Origin: Niastella yeongjuensis | GTDB lineage: Bacteria > Bacteroidota > Bacteroidia > Chitinophagales > Chitinophagaceae | NCBI RefSeq assembly: GCF_900110245.1 | Contig: NZ_FOCZ01000004.1 | Coordinates: forward strand, 620,001 to 684,000 | DNA length: 64,000 bases | Reading direction: 5' to 3' | Part shown: piece after piece, positions 6,958-18,100 of the stretch | Layout: each line of letters starts with the position of its first letter | How positions within the stretch are numbered: the first letter of the stretch is position 1 | Program-made: the position numbers and the translations under genes | Notes under the pieces: model-generated | Databases searched by the model: none | What the model saw: only the letters and a program-made list of their open reading frames with translations | What the model was told of the DNA's origin: nothing

Positions 6958-9606
6958 TTACGATTGAAAGAAAAAGACCTCTTTGTAAATACTTTGTTGA
7001 TCGGTTGATAATTTTTGAAAAAAACCAATGTCAATAAGTGCCGTTATTATTTTTTCTTTAGCTTCCAATAGCGACGAAAGGGCACTGGTTTGCAGCATTT
7101 GCCCTTCCTCTATTATTGTTAAGTCAGGTACTGGTAGCCGAATTTTCTCAGCAGCTGGTGATCTTTTAAAGAAAAGACAAAGTATCGGGTTTGCAGGGTT
7201 GAGATCATCAAAGCCAAATTCAAGTTTTCCCTGCCCATACTTTAGCAGGGTGTTTAAATCATTTAATTTAGTGTGATTGTTGTTTACCTCGTAATACAAG
7301 TATGAAAATACATTTAGATCGCCTTTATCTATTTTAGTATTAATAAAATAGGCAGCTAAATTCTTCCCCAGTAATTCATTTGTTTTTAAAGCTTCTATCG
7401 TTAGCTGATAGTTTGAATCATCATTCCCATAAAGCGCATTGTTAATGAACGGTATCATTACCGTACCGGCCAGGATGGACTGTTGGATTATGCTATAATT
7501 GACGGCATCCAGCAAATTGGTAAGGCTCCCTTTTGAACTCCCTAATTTATCTTTAATATCCGACTGATGTACTATTAATTCATCGTATGTAGAATAGGGT
7601 TCAAATTGATTATTTTTACTAAGGATAAAAAAGGGCTGCAATTCAATATACTGTTGTACTAGCTTGGCAATAAAATAGGCATTAAAATAATTTTCTGTTG
7701 CCGTATCAAAATTATAAGTTGCTTTATCTAATGACAGGTCATAACCTTGTTGATAAGTATTGAATTTATTTTTTTGTGGCGGGAGTAATAACAGATTTTT
7801 TGTCTTGGTATCATTGGTTATTTTAGGAAATATGTTTTTAAAAAGGGCAAGTGAATTTTTATAGCTTTGAGATTCAAAAAAAGCAAGGTCTTTAAATTTC
7901 TTTCCCTGCAATCCCGGAATGAGGAAATCCTGCCTTATTACATTTTGTAAATTTTTTGAACTCGAAGTGATCCCCAGCAATTCCTTTAACGCATCGATAG
8001 TTAATTGATATGCCGCATACCATCTTCTGTATAATTCCAATCCTGTTAACTCTTTGAACTGCTCTTTTCCTTCGATTACCACCTCAACCAGGTTATACTG
8101 GTTGTAAATTAAATAATCCAGCATCTGGGTATTCAAATCCAGCTGTTCGGCTATGTTTTTTAACTGGTTGGAAATTAGTTGAAGGGATTGCATAATGTTC
8201 TTATAGGACTCCTGAATCATTTCTGCAAGCTTATCAATCTTCATTTCGATTTGATCCAACCGTTCATTCAACTGATTAAAGCCTTTTTGCATTTCTTCGA
8301 ACATTTGCTCTTCCAGTGAAGGACCACCTCCGCCGAATAGTCCGCCCAGGCTTCCCAATGCGCCAATAATACCAATAGGGTTTGGAGGCATCAAAGAGGT
8401 TGCTATACCAATGGCAATTTTCGTATATCCAACAAACTTGCCGACTGATTTAGCAGCATTCTTAAAGACACCAAACTTTTCCATGGCACCTGAAATCGCA
8501 TCCAGCCCTGCAAGGGTTTCTGTGGCAAAATGTACAACACTTGAAAATGTTGGCTTTTTAAGTTCCTCAAGCTTGTTTTTAAAATCATTGAGATATTCCC
8601 CTGAAAAGATCTTGCCGGCTTTATCTTTATAAGAGTCGATAGAATCAATAAACTTTATTCCTTGTTTTATATAATTATTTAAGCAATTAATATGAAATAA
8701 ATTTTCCGCAATAAGCCTGGCATGTTCTATTTGCTTTTGTCCTAACGCATGCAAATCAACGGTCCCATTTTTTAAAAAGTCATTAATTTCACCTTCCAAT
8801 TCTTTTATTTGTTGCTCACGCTTACCCACATCATTTTTGAACTTATCTATCACGTCATTGACAACACCTTCATTTTCCGTCAGTTTCTTTACACTATCAC
8901 CCAGCTCTTTAAAAGATTTTTTTGCAGCAGCTTCTGCTTCCTGTCGAACATTTAGGAACTTTTGGGAAAACCTTTTCTTAACATCCCCTTCTAACGATAT
9001 AATGATCTCATTGGGATTATTTTTGATTAAGTTATTTGCCTGATTGATCACTTCGTTTATAAGGGCATCACTCAAATTGTAACCGGGCAATTGCGCTTTA
9101 ATTTGCGAAAGCTTTTTTGCCAGTTCTACCTCGCCTATTTCTTTAACCTTAACACCTTGTTTCGACAGGTATGACAATGAAGCATTCACCAATTCATTCA
9201 GATCGTTCTTTTTTGAATCAAGGTATTCTTTCAATGAATTTACTGCGTAGTCATTGATGCTTGTTGCCAATGCGGGAGCCAGTACCTTGTCTACATATTT
9301 CCCGCCTGTACTAACGGTAAATTTTCTAAAACCGTCATTTATATACTCACTTAAATTAGTTTTATTTACCTGTAATATTATTTCTTTGGGCAAGAGGCTG
9401 GCAAAGGTATTATTTAGCTGTTCTTCATACTGGTGCAGGTATTTCTTTCTATCATCTGCATTTTGCAGCAGCTGCTTCAATCCTTTGCCCACTTCACCTT
9501 TTCCCAGTCCTTTTTTTCTGATTTCGCCTTTTATTATCCCGGATATTTCTCCAGAAAAGTTGCTTATGTCAATTCTGGAAATAATTGTTTGCAGTGTATC
9601 TGGCAT
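6958..9606 (-). CDS. Large helical protein with pore-former-like hydrophobic core
   Basis: 882 residues, no signal peptide, Lys/Glu/Asn-rich and predicted almost entirely helical. Residues 1-390 are amphipathic helices with coiled-coil character (KKSFKELGDSVKKL, REQQIKELEGEINDF). Residues 394-426 are hydrophobic and glycine-rich (IAIGIATSLMPPNPIG, then SLGGLFGGGG). They are followed by a coiled coil at 430-490 (FNQLNERLDQIEMKIDKL). A hydrophobic Gly-rich hairpin between long amphipathic helices is the layout of alpha-helical pore-forming toxins, and similar segments occur in delta-endotoxin-like and other toxin proteins. The C-terminal 380 residues show no known domain to me. It is flanked in the operon by two tail-collar-like proteins. 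A toxin function is inference, not established. Confidence 0.65.
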   Translation of the reverse strand: MPDTLQTIISRIDISNFSGEISGIIKGEIRKKGLGKGEVGKGLKQLLQNADDRKKYLHQYEEQLNNTFASLLPKEIILQVNKTNLSEYINDGFRKFTVSTGGKYVDKVLAPALATSINDYAVNSLKEYLDSKKNDLNELVNASLSYLSKQGVKVKEIGEVELAKKLSQIKAQLPGYNLSDALINEVINQANNLIKNNPNEIIISLEGDVKKRFSQKFLNVRQEAEAAAKKSFKELGDSVKKLTENEGVVNDVIDKFKNDVGKREQQIKELEGEINDFLKNGTVDLHALGQKQIEHARLIAENLFHINCLNNYIKQGIKFIDSIDSYKDKAGKIFSGEYLNDFKNKLEELKKPTFSSVVHFATETLAGLDAISGAMEKFGVFKNAAKSVGKFVGYTKIAIGIATSLMPPNPIGIIGALGSLGGLFGGGGPSLEEQMFEEMQKGFNQLNERLDQIEMKIDKLAEMIQESYKNIMQSLQLISNQLKNIAEQLDLNTQMLDYLIYNQYNLVEVVIEGKEQFKELTGLELYRRWYAAYQLTIDALKELLGITSSSKNLQNVIRQDFLIPGLQGKKFKDLAFFESQSYKNSLALFKNIFPKITNDTKTKNLLLLPPQKNKFNTYQQGYDLSLDKATYNFDTATENYFNAYFIAKLVQQYIELQPFFILSKNNQFEPYSTYDELIVHQSDIKDKLGSSKGSLTNLLDAVNYSIIQQSILAGTVMIPFINNALYGNDDSNYQLTIEALKTNELLGKNLAAYFINTKIDKGDLNVFSYLYYEVNNNHTKLNDLNTLLKYGQGKLEFGFDDLNPANPILCLFFKRSPAAEKIRLPVPDLTIIEEGQMLQTSALSSLLEAKEKIITALIDIGFFQKLSTDQQSIYKEVFFFQS

Positions 9607-9627
9607 ATCTCATATTTTGAATGGATG

Positions 9628-10074
9628 CTAATTCATCTTGATGTAAATATAAACGGCAATGTTTCGTGGTCTTGTTTCTAAACCGCCACGTTCCGTGGTA
9701 ACATCGCCTACAACCACTTGTGTTAAACCATCGCTTTTAGCAGCAGGTGGAAAATCACTGGAGTCAAAATTTAAATCGGCGTGAAATTTAAGTCTTACCT
9801 GATGATTGTGGGCCTTAAAGTCATCAACCTGCAATGATCCGATGGAGCGATTGCCATCCGGATCGCCGGTTTGCAGATCCCGCCCCTCATTCATTCCTCT
9901 TAAGAAAACACCTCGTGCATCCGGCAACTTATTGAACCCTAATTTTCCAAGTTCTGAATCTACCCCTATCTCCTGCCCTGCTAACAATTCCCAACCAGGA
10001 TACAGGCGGGTAAAAATACCTGGCTCTAAAATTGAATATTTAATTTCCCCAATTAAGCCATTATCGGTTGACAT
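9628..10074 (-). CDS. Phage-tail-collar-like small protein (copy A), first gene of operon
   Basis: 148 residues. It shares with copy B the N-terminal GxIKYSILEPGIF strand, the GWELLAGQEI segment, LPDARGVFLRGMNEGRD, GDPDGNRSIG, an HxH pair in FKAHNHQ and the ETRPRNIAVYIYIKMN end. The central region (about residues 95-125) is unrelated in sequence between copies, consistent with different binding specificities. It is the promoter-proximal gene. A 15-bp perfect palindrome lies 15 bases upstream of its ATG. Spacing to the 882-residue gene is 21 bases. It could be a trimerising adhesin tip for the large protein. Confidence 0.75.
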   Translation of the reverse strand: MSTDNGLIGEIKYSILEPGIFTRLYPGWELLAGQEIGVDSELGKLGFNKLPDARGVFLRGMNEGRDLQTGDPDGNRSIGSLQVDDFKAHNHQVRLKFHADLNFDSSDFPPAAKSDGLTQVVVGDVTTERGGLETRPRNIAVYIYIKMN

Positions 10075-10306
10075 ATGCTTTTATTTTAGGTAAAGTATTT
10101 ACCGATTAATTGGGTTTCCATATACGGAGTGTTTAACGCGTGCAGATCTATATATCGAACCTTGTAGATGGTTAGTTCGATCACTTAATCAAATGTCAGC
10201 AATAAAACCATTTAGAACATACCGTTTTTTCACCGTATTTTACAAAGAGCGTAAAATTAAATACCGTGAAAACACCTGGGGAAATCAAGAATAATATTCC
10301 TATTTT
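10075..10306. promoter_or_regulatory. Control region of the tail-collar/helical-protein operon with three dyads
   Basis: Three inverted repeats lie in this 232-base gap. GGTAAAgtaTTTACC (10089-10103) is perfect and overlaps a possible minus-strand -7 box TACTTTAC. ATCGAAC/GTTCGAT (10154-10160 and 10175-10181) is exact. A nested dyad at 10231-10268 combines CACCGTAT/ATACCGTG outer arms with ATTTTAC/GTAAAAT inner arms. No T-tail accompanies them, so operators are more likely than terminators. Confidence 0.5.
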
Positions 10307-13300
10307 TTATTCAACCGGCTTCAACATTCTCTTCTCCAACATCTGCAAGGTAACCGGTCCCAATAATCCGGATGGCCGTAAGTATTTATCTGCATCTGGT
10401 TGATCGAATTTCTTCACATTTGTTTTTGTCCTTCTTTGCCACTCCGGTAATTTGCTATCCCCTATTAAACGGTTGGGCCAGAGATTTACAACTGTTACCT
10501 CCATTTCATTTTCTCCCGCATGAATATAGCCGGTAACCTCATATTGAAATGGTGCACACCAGCGAACTGGTAATTTTTTCCCATTTATAGTCAATGATGC
10601 CATCTCAAGCACATTCCCCAAATCAAGCATCACTTTGGCATCCTTTACATGCTCATTACTAATTGTAAACTTCTTATTGTATACAGCAGTCCCGGAATAG
10701 TACTTTACTCCCGGATCAAAAAAGACAGTCCATGATTGTAACGTATCAACCTTTATTTGTGCAGGCCCACCCCATGCAGTATCAAACCTGATTTGCCAGG
10801 GGCCTGTAACAGGGACAATAGTGACGGGTTGTGTTGCATCGATCGTATTCACAGTTCCATTCGACCAGGTCACCCTATAATTACCCGGTTTTGTTACAAC
10901 AGCAGCCATAGCACTACCTGCTATATTAAAGTCAATGGATGGTTGATTGCTCTCCTGCTGCTGATTTCCCGGAAAGAAAGATTTACCGTCTATAGCTATG
11001 CTTACGACATGCGGTGCGGTAACTTTCTTACGAAAGATGATGAATTTAGATCCTTCCGGTTCAAAAAACAGGGGAATAACAGTGCGGCCTTTTTCTTCCC
11101 GCCAGACTTCGATCTCTTTTATTTCACCAGTAACCGGATCCCATACTTCAGGTACCATCCCACTTACCCTGAAAGCGCATTCGACCTGCTCAAACCGGTC
11201 AGGAAGTGTAGACGTGTACCGGAACTCGAAGTCATTGATCCCTTTTTGAGCAAAGCGGTTCGACAAAAAATAAATATCAGCCTCTTTCCCCTTCCGGTGA
11301 ATGTAATCGATCGCCGTTTCTGAGCGGGTACCGGCAAATGAAAAATCGGGCAACACCTGCATTTCTTTAAGCACCGTATTTACATCTTTGCCAAAGATCA
11401 CCTTCCCGTTGCCATATTTATTTTCCGTGATTTGCATGCCATCGATCTTCCCCCACATGCGGGCAGCAATAGCAGCGATCTCTTTATCGGCAAGCGGAAA
11501 GTCTGTCATCGAATTCGACTTCACCGGCCGTGGAGCTATTATAGTAAGTCCTGCTTTCACGAGCAGCTCCAGTTTACGCAACAAAGCGAGGTCGATACTC
11601 TTTTCATTGGGCAGCACTAACAGGCGATAACTCGTACCGTCCCGGAACAGCAATGTATGATCCCGCACCGTAACATTTTTTAGCAAGGCGTCTTTTGAGC
11701 ATTTGTCCCAGTCGTACCCCAACGCAAGGTCTTTGATATCTTCTTTGGTAAATACAAAGGAAGGCACGTCGTCGCCATAATAATAAAGCACGTCGCCTAC
11801 AAACAGGCCCTGAGCCAGCAGGTAACTGCAGCGGTTGAGGTAGTTGATGAAATCACCAGCCTGCTTCCACCAGGTAACATTGGGGTTCAGGTGTGTGCCT
11901 GCGAAATACTCGTTACCCGGTAATCCAAACTCCTTTGGCGAAGAAGTAAATGTATGCCATACGATCCTGTTCACGCCTGAACAAAATACGCGATCTATAT
12001 TGGCCTTTAATTCCCGGGGCGCCCGTTCCCACTGTGGCCCGATGGTGGTTGGCCCCTCGGCGCCTACATATCTTTTTGCATTGGTGTGGGCTACACTGGC
12101 ACTTTGTTTTACAACAAGCCGTTCATCGTCTTTAACCCTATGTGTATTGGAAGTGGCCCAAAACTCACCCTGTGGAAAGTCATTGATGGCCATTACCTTC
12201 AACGCATCTACCGGTGCAGAATGCGGCCCGCCCGATTCAGGATGAATACCCAGCCCCCTGGCATGCGCCAGGTCACTGAATAGCTGGTAATGATAGGTCG
12301 CAACACAGTCCCCTATCGTTTGCCGGTAATCGTGGAGGAAACGGTTACTTTGTTCAACGGTGCCTACCACATAACCGGCCAAAACAGGCAGGTAGGGAAA
12401 CAGGTTATAGCCCCTGAATTTCTTAAACTCGGCAGGAAAGTTATTTGTCCAACCCACATTGCCCATCTCCCAACTGTCGGTCTGCAAAAAATGAAGACTA
12501 TTGCCGGCTGATTTTGCCGTTTCAATCAATGGAACAATCACGTCAGCACTGAATTTCTTAAACGCCTGCGGGTTCAGGTGGTCTAATGAAAGCCCCTCCC
12601 AACCATCACTATTTGTGGAGGTGCTTGCACCGGTACAGGTCCAGCCATATCGAATAATTGTCCATTTTCCTGCAGGTACATCCCAGTTTAAAACACCATC
12701 CTTACAGGTAGCGGTGAGGTCCACAATACCGGTGGTGGCTATCCCCTTTGTATTTTCTTTTTCTACATCTTCTTCACGCAATTTGTACAACGGGTAGGTA
12801 CCCCGAAAACCAAATGACTGGTTGAATGACTTTATACCCCAGTTTTTGATAGCACTGTCTTTTAAAAGAAAACCGGCAGGCTCTTTAAAAGCCTGCACGG
12901 CTATATCTTTATAAAGTAATTTATAAGCGGGCTGCGGCAATGTTATTTCCACTTTCTTGCCACCTTCTATGGTTGTGACGGAGAAAACGATCCGCTTCAA
13001 AGCCAGTTCAGGCGTGATCATAGGCCCACCGGGGTTCCATCCGCTTTGCACATTCACGCTCAATTCTATTCCAAGCCGCTGTGCTTCGCTTACGGCATGT
13101 TTATAAAGGTCCATCCATTCCGGGCTCATAAACACCGGCCCTGCCTGGGTTTTATTAGCAACGGCATAATTCGAACTGCCGGCATCAACGATCGAGGCCC
13201 CGCCATAGCCGTTCGCCTTCATTTCTTCCAGGTCCCGGGTAATGGAGGCTTTGGTGGCCATACTGTTTAGCCACCACCAATAACATCTTAATTTCGCTTC

Positions 13301-13438
13301 CTGCGGCGGTTGTATAAATCCTTTCCGAATTTCTGTATATGATATGGAATCTGAGGTACGTAATGAATAACCAGCTTGTTGAGCGGTTAATGAGGCATAT
13401 ACCAGCAAGACAGCAACAAGAACAATAAACCTTCTCAT
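10307..13438 (-). CDS. Glycoside hydrolase family 106 alpha-L-rhamnosidase, secreted
   Basis: 1043 residues with a signal peptide ending near LTAQQ. The N-terminal catalytic region has the GH106 hallmarks YWWWLNSMATKASI and DLEEMKANGYGGASIVDAG, then ELSVNVQSGWNPGGPMI and later LHFLQTDSWEMGNVGWT and GAEGPTTIGPQWER. The C-terminal ~250 residues contain a family-2-like sugar-binding beta-sandwich (ITNGxKLPVRWCAPF-type segment; LRPSGLLGPVTL). GH106 enzymes release terminal L-rhamnose from pectic rhamnogalacturonan and arabinogalactan-type glycans in the periplasm. It is the last gene of the locus that begins with the ECF sigma factor and lies 23 bases after SusD. Exact linkage specificity is not deducible. 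Confidence 0.9.
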   Translation of the reverse strand: MRRFIVLVAVLLVYASLTAQQAGYSLRTSDSISYTEIRKGFIQPPQEAKLRCYWWWLNSMATKASITRDLEEMKANGYGGASIVDAGSSNYAVANKTQAGPVFMSPEWMDLYKHAVSEAQRLGIELSVNVQSGWNPGGPMITPELALKRIVFSVTTIEGGKKVEITLPQPAYKLLYKDIAVQAFKEPAGFLLKDSAIKNWGIKSFNQSFGFRGTYPLYKLREEDVEKENTKGIATTGIVDLTATCKDGVLNWDVPAGKWTIIRYGWTCTGASTSTNSDGWEGLSLDHLNPQAFKKFSADVIVPLIETAKSAGNSLHFLQTDSWEMGNVGWTNNFPAEFKKFRGYNLFPYLPVLAGYVVGTVEQSNRFLHDYRQTIGDCVATYHYQLFSDLAHARGLGIHPESGGPHSAPVDALKVMAINDFPQGEFWATSNTHRVKDDERLVVKQSASVAHTNAKRYVGAEGPTTIGPQWERAPRELKANIDRVFCSGVNRIVWHTFTSSPKEFGLPGNEYFAGTHLNPNVTWWKQAGDFINYLNRCSYLLAQGLFVGDVLYYYGDDVPSFVFTKEDIKDLALGYDWDKCSKDALLKNVTVRDHTLLFRDGTSYRLLVLPNEKSIDLALLRKLELLVKAGLTIIAPRPVKSNSMTDFPLADKEIAAIAARMWGKIDGMQITENKYGNGKVIFGKDVNTVLKEMQVLPDFSFAGTRSETAIDYIHRKGKEADIYFLSNRFAQKGINDFEFRYTSTLPDRFEQVECAFRVSGMVPEVWDPVTGEIKEIEVWREEKGRTVIPLFFEPEGSKFIIFRKKVTAPHVVSIAIDGKSFFPGNQQQESNQPSIDFNIAGSAMAAVVTKPGNYRVTWSNGTVNTIDATQPVTIVPVTGPWQIRFDTAWGGPAQIKVDTLQSWTVFFDPGVKYYSGTAVYNKKFTISNEHVKDAKVMLDLGNVLEMASLTINGKKLPVRWCAPFQYEVTGYIHAGENEMEVTVVNLWPNRLIGDSKLPEWQRRTKTNVKKFDQPDADKYLRPSGLLGPVTLQMLEKRMLKPVE

Positions 13439-13461
13439 TTAATAATATTATTATTGAACAA

Positions 13462-15162
13462 TTACCAGCCTGGATTTTGATCGAGCTTTACATCTTTGTT
13501 TGCATCTATCACTAACTGCGGTATTGGCCATAGATTGTATGGCGTATTTAATGTTGCGCCTGCTTCCGGCCAGAAGGCATACTTCTTTATCCGGTCTACG
13601 GCAATGGTGCCACCCATGCGCAGCAGGGTATTCCACCGGCATTCTTCGTAAACCAGTTCACGTGTCCGCTCGTCGAGTATTAAATTGAATTTATCATCTA
13701 CATCTGCTGCGGTTACCTTATAGGTACAGTTGGCCCGTTCGCGCAGCAAATTAATATCAGCCGCAGCACCGGCCTTATCGCCGCTGCGTTGTTTGGCTTC
13801 TGCACGCAACAGGATTGTTTCCGGCAGCCTGATGAAGTAGTCGTCCCTAAACAGGTTACTCATATTCTCTCCATCGGCTACGCCTGTATATTTATCCGTG
13901 GCAATTTTGCAACTGATGGGATAGTCGAGGCTCTGGTTGTCTTTGTTGTTGTATAATTCAGACCAGGGTACCGGTTTGCCAAAATAAGGCGACGAAGATA
14001 CATTCCCCAGAATGATCCGGCGGAATACGATATCGGTATTGCGCATGTCATCAGACCACTTATCTGCATAAACACTGTCCCGGGTATACAAGGTAGGGTT
14101 AATTTGTGAAATGCCACGACCACCCACGTCTTCTGCCGTTCCCTGCAGATGTGCAGGCGCGCCGTTTCGAAACACAGGTCCATACGTGCGGGAATAGGGC
14201 AGCTTGGAGCGGGTATCTTCAGCGCGATAAGCGGCATAATCAATTTGAATGGCCCAAATACATTCCTTGTTACCATCCTGGTAGTTCACATTATTTTCCT
14301 GGAACAGGTCCCAGTACACGTTTCCCTTTGCTTCGGTTTTGCGGGCGCCGAAACGGGTTTTCATCAATGAATAAGTTCCACCGTTGATCACCTTATTACC
14401 ATATTCAATAGATTTTGTAAATGCGGCTTGTGCAGCTCCCCCATTACCGTCTGCTGCCAATTGCGTGCCCATGGCCAGGTACAATTCGCACAGGTTGTGT
14501 TGTGCAGCCCCACGTACCAATCGCCCCCCTGTAGCAGTTACTTCCGGCAAATCATTTTCGATAGCCAGTAATTCATCGATCGCATATTGATAGGTTTCTA
14601 TACGGGTAGCGCGCGTATAATCGTACCGGGCCACTTTTGTAATATCGGTTACAATTGGCACCCCGCCGAACAGTTCGGCCAGGTTTCGATACGCAAAAGC
14701 CCTGAAGAAGCGGGCCTGAGCAACGGCATATGCTTTTTCCACTGGTGAAGACCAGGAAATGTTGGGCAGCTCTGCGCTGTAGATAGCGAGATTTGCTTTC
14801 GCAATTATCTGGTACCAGGTACTAAACGCATTATAGAAAGTGCCATGATTGGCATTGATAGTACCATAGTTGTTGAATGTATTTGCACGCCTTATGCTTG
14901 GTACATCGTACATATCGGTACCATTGCCACGAAATACAAAAATCCAGTTTTCTTCATTTGGATTGGCCCACAGATCCCTTAACTGGGAATATATGGCCAC
15001 TACAGCCTGGTCAATCTGGGCTGAAGTAGAAAAGATATTATCGACCGTATAAAATGTTTCCGGTTTTGTATCCAGAAATTTATTGTCTTTTTTAGAACAA
15101 CCTGCTGCAACGATCATAAGCGTTAGCAGTAGTATATGTATGGTGTATGTTACTTTTTTCAT
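13462..15162 (-). CDS. susD: SusD/RagB-family outer-membrane glycan-binding lipoprotein
   Basis: 566 residues. The signal has lipobox AAGC. The SusD N-terminal segment KFLDTKPETFYTVDNIF and the TPR-like helices (KAYAVAQARFFRAFAYRNLAELFGGVPIV) are typical, as is the C-terminal RRELVYEE-type segment (TRELVYEECRWNTLLRM). The protein caps the SusC barrel from outside and binds the glycan. It starts 17 bases after the SusC stop and precedes the GH106 gene, so the probable substrate is a rhamnose-containing glycan. The symbol denotes the family. Confidence 0.92.
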   Translation of the reverse strand: MKKVTYTIHILLLTLMIVAAGCSKKDNKFLDTKPETFYTVDNIFSTSAQIDQAVVAIYSQLRDLWANPNEENWIFVFRGNGTDMYDVPSIRRANTFNNYGTINANHGTFYNAFSTWYQIIAKANLAIYSAELPNISWSSPVEKAYAVAQARFFRAFAYRNLAELFGGVPIVTDITKVARYDYTRATRIETYQYAIDELLAIENDLPEVTATGGRLVRGAAQHNLCELYLAMGTQLAADGNGGAAQAAFTKSIEYGNKVINGGTYSLMKTRFGARKTEAKGNVYWDLFQENNVNYQDGNKECIWAIQIDYAAYRAEDTRSKLPYSRTYGPVFRNGAPAHLQGTAEDVGGRGISQINPTLYTRDSVYADKWSDDMRNTDIVFRRIILGNVSSSPYFGKPVPWSELYNNKDNQSLDYPISCKIATDKYTGVADGENMSNLFRDDYFIRLPETILLRAEAKQRSGDKAGAAADINLLRERANCTYKVTAADVDDKFNLILDERTRELVYEECRWNTLLRMGGTIAVDRIKKYAFWPEAGATLNTPYNLWPIPQLVIDANKDVKLDQNPGW

Positions 15163-15179
15163 GAGGAAGAATTGATGGC

Positions 15180-18100
15180 TTAAAAACTTAGATTGGCACC
15201 CAGCGAGTAAGAGGTGGGAACTGGAAATGTGTTCGACTGAACGGTGGTACCTGTTTCAGGATCGCCGCCTACCCATTTGGTAAAGGTCGCCAGGTTTCTA
15301 CCAGATGCAAATAACCGCAAGGAGTTGACATGGTTTTGCTTCAACCAGGCCCCATCGAAGGAATAGGCAATAGACAGATCCTGTATCCGCACAAACGATC
15401 GCGACTGAAGCCCGAGGAAACGGCTGTCACCGGAAAAATAGGCAGAAGGATAGATATTGCTGGGGTTATCTGGTGTCCAGTATGGCTTTGAAATACTGTT
15501 ATCATTAAAGCGACCAGTGCCGGAAGTCATAAAGGCTCCTGTATTACTCCTTAGGTAAGTATTATTTCCGCCAAAAATACCTGAGACCATCAGGTACACA
15601 TCAAACTTTTTATATCGAACGGTATTGCTGAGGTTTAACCGGAAATTTTCTTTCTCATATCCTACAATGGTACGATCGTCCGGATCTATTTTTCCATCGG
15701 GGATCAGATCAACATATTTTGGCGCACCAGGGGCGGCACCGGTCATGGCAATATAGTCGTCATCTTTGGCCTGAACGATCCCATCCTGTTTATACCCATA
15801 GATGGCGCCCAGTGGTTTCCCAATAAAAAAATTATTGGCGATATCATCGTCTTCGTGGCCATCATTGTTCTTGTCTTCCTGATAAAGATGTTTGAGTTTG
15901 TTGTTGTTTTTCCAGAAGGTCAGTTCCGAATTCCAACTCAAATTCTTTCGTTGCAGGTTCACGGTCCTGACGGTTAACTCAACACCCGTATTATTAACCT
16001 GACCAAGGGACGACAATTGATCTTTAAAGCCGGTCATAATGGGAATGGTGCGGAGGAAGATCTGATCGGTGGTTTTAGAGAAATAAATATCGAGGTCAAC
16101 AAAAAGCCGGTTCCCTAACCAGCCGGAGGTAAACCCGAAATTGGTAGCGGCAGTTTTCTCCCAACCCAGGCTGGAATTACCGAGTGTGTTTTGCACGAGC
16201 CCGTAATAAACAGTTCCCAGTGCATTCGAAAATTCATAACGGGCATTTCCAGCTGCTCCGTTGGCTACCTGCGACAAGGTTGCGTATGGACTTAACCCCT
16301 GGTTACCATTCTGCCCCCACGAAAACTTCAGCTTTAAATCATTCAGCGGGGTAAAACCAGCCAGGAAAGGTTCCGCGGATGCGCGCCAGGCACCACCAAT
16401 GGCAGCAAAATTGGCCCATCGTTTATCTTCGCCAAATACGGAAGCCCCATCCCGACGCCAGGAAGCGGTTAAAAAGTACTTATCGTTAAAAGAGTAATTC
16501 AGTCTGGCGAGGTAACCGATATTCGACCGTTCTCCATTGGTAAGATTTACTTTTTGTACGGCCGCTTTTGACAATCCATAGATCCCCAATGCGGTGTTGC
16601 CATTTGCAGTAAAATTGCTGCCGGTTGAATTATTTATTTCATACCTGAAATGGTCTCTTGTTGCTACTCCTGTTAGTGTAAGGTGATGCTGGCCTATTGA
16701 TCTGTCATACGTAAGAATATTGTCGAGCACATAACTTTTTGCAGTACTATCCGACAGGTTCCCATTCGCATTGGCCAGTAAACTTTGAACCGAGGCGGGA
16801 TCATATCTGCCGGGGATACCGGAACCCTCTTTGACATAGTATGTCTCGTAGGTAAAAGAGCCGGACTCTCTTCGGGCCTGGTTATTCAACAGATTCAGTC
16901 TGTAACTTAACCCTTTGATCCAGGGCACGGAAACGACAGCATACGTATTCAAACGGAAAGTGGTATAGATATCAACATTATCTACGGTTCCATCCTGAAT
17001 GCCCCAAAGCGGATTGGCGAGTGATTGGGTATAGGGAAACTTTTCCAGGTGTCCCAATGAATCGCGGTATACCACACCATAAGGTGACATCAACTGGGCG
17101 GCCGAGATACTGGCGGCATTGCCGGAGTAATCTCTTTTTGACCAGCCGGCGTCTACTCCCAGTTCAAACCAGGAGGTGATCTTTGTATTCACTTTTCCCA
17201 ATGCAGACAGGCGATTGAATTTATCACCAACCACAATGCCTTTATTATCGTTATAAGAACTGGATAAATAGTAATTGACATTGGCGGCGGCGCCAGACAC
17301 AGACGCTGAATAATCCTGTATAACACCTGTCTGTGTAACCAGGTCAAGCCAATCCGTTTCGTTGCCGGCATTATAATTTTCCAGTTCTCCCGGCATCAGC
17401 CAGTTTAAACTACCCGGTGCATATTTATTACGCGCATTTACCACTTCTATCCATTCCTGCCCCTTCATCATTTTAGGCCGCTTTTGCCAACGTTGTAATG
17501 CCTGGTCGGTTTTGACGTTAATGACCGGTTTACCGGATTTACCTTTCTTCGTATTAATGGCAATAATACCATTGGCAGACCTGGAACCGTAGGTAGCTGC
17601 TGATACCGCATCTTTCAGAATGTCGAAGCTGGCGATGTCATTTGGATTGATATCACTGATTGCACCTAAATATATAACACCATCCAGCAGAATAAGCGGA
17701 TCGTTGGAGCCGCTGATAGATCGTTGTCCCCGGATCAATGTAGAAGGCTGACCACCGGCTGTATTCACCGGACCAAGGTTCAGTCCTGATACATTTCCCC
17801 GCAGTGCTTCCAACGCATTCATATTAGGCATTAATGACAACGCAGAACCATCTACCTTAACACTGGTAACCGCACCCATAACATCTTTTCGCCTGGCAGT
17901 TCCATACCCTACTACCACTACATCGTTCAATTTAGAAAAGTCCTCACTCAGGGAGATCGTTACGTTATCGTTTCCATTCAATGGATGTTCCAGTGTAACA
18001 TACCCTACAGACGACACAACCAACACGGCCTGGTTATTGGTAACCAATATATTAAACTCGCCCTGTTCATTGGCATTTACGCCATTACTGGTGCCTTTTT

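Noticed and set aside
10231-10268. Inverted repeat considered as terminator of the GH106 gene
   Set aside because: No T-run follows on the minus strand; an operator-like dyad is more plausible.
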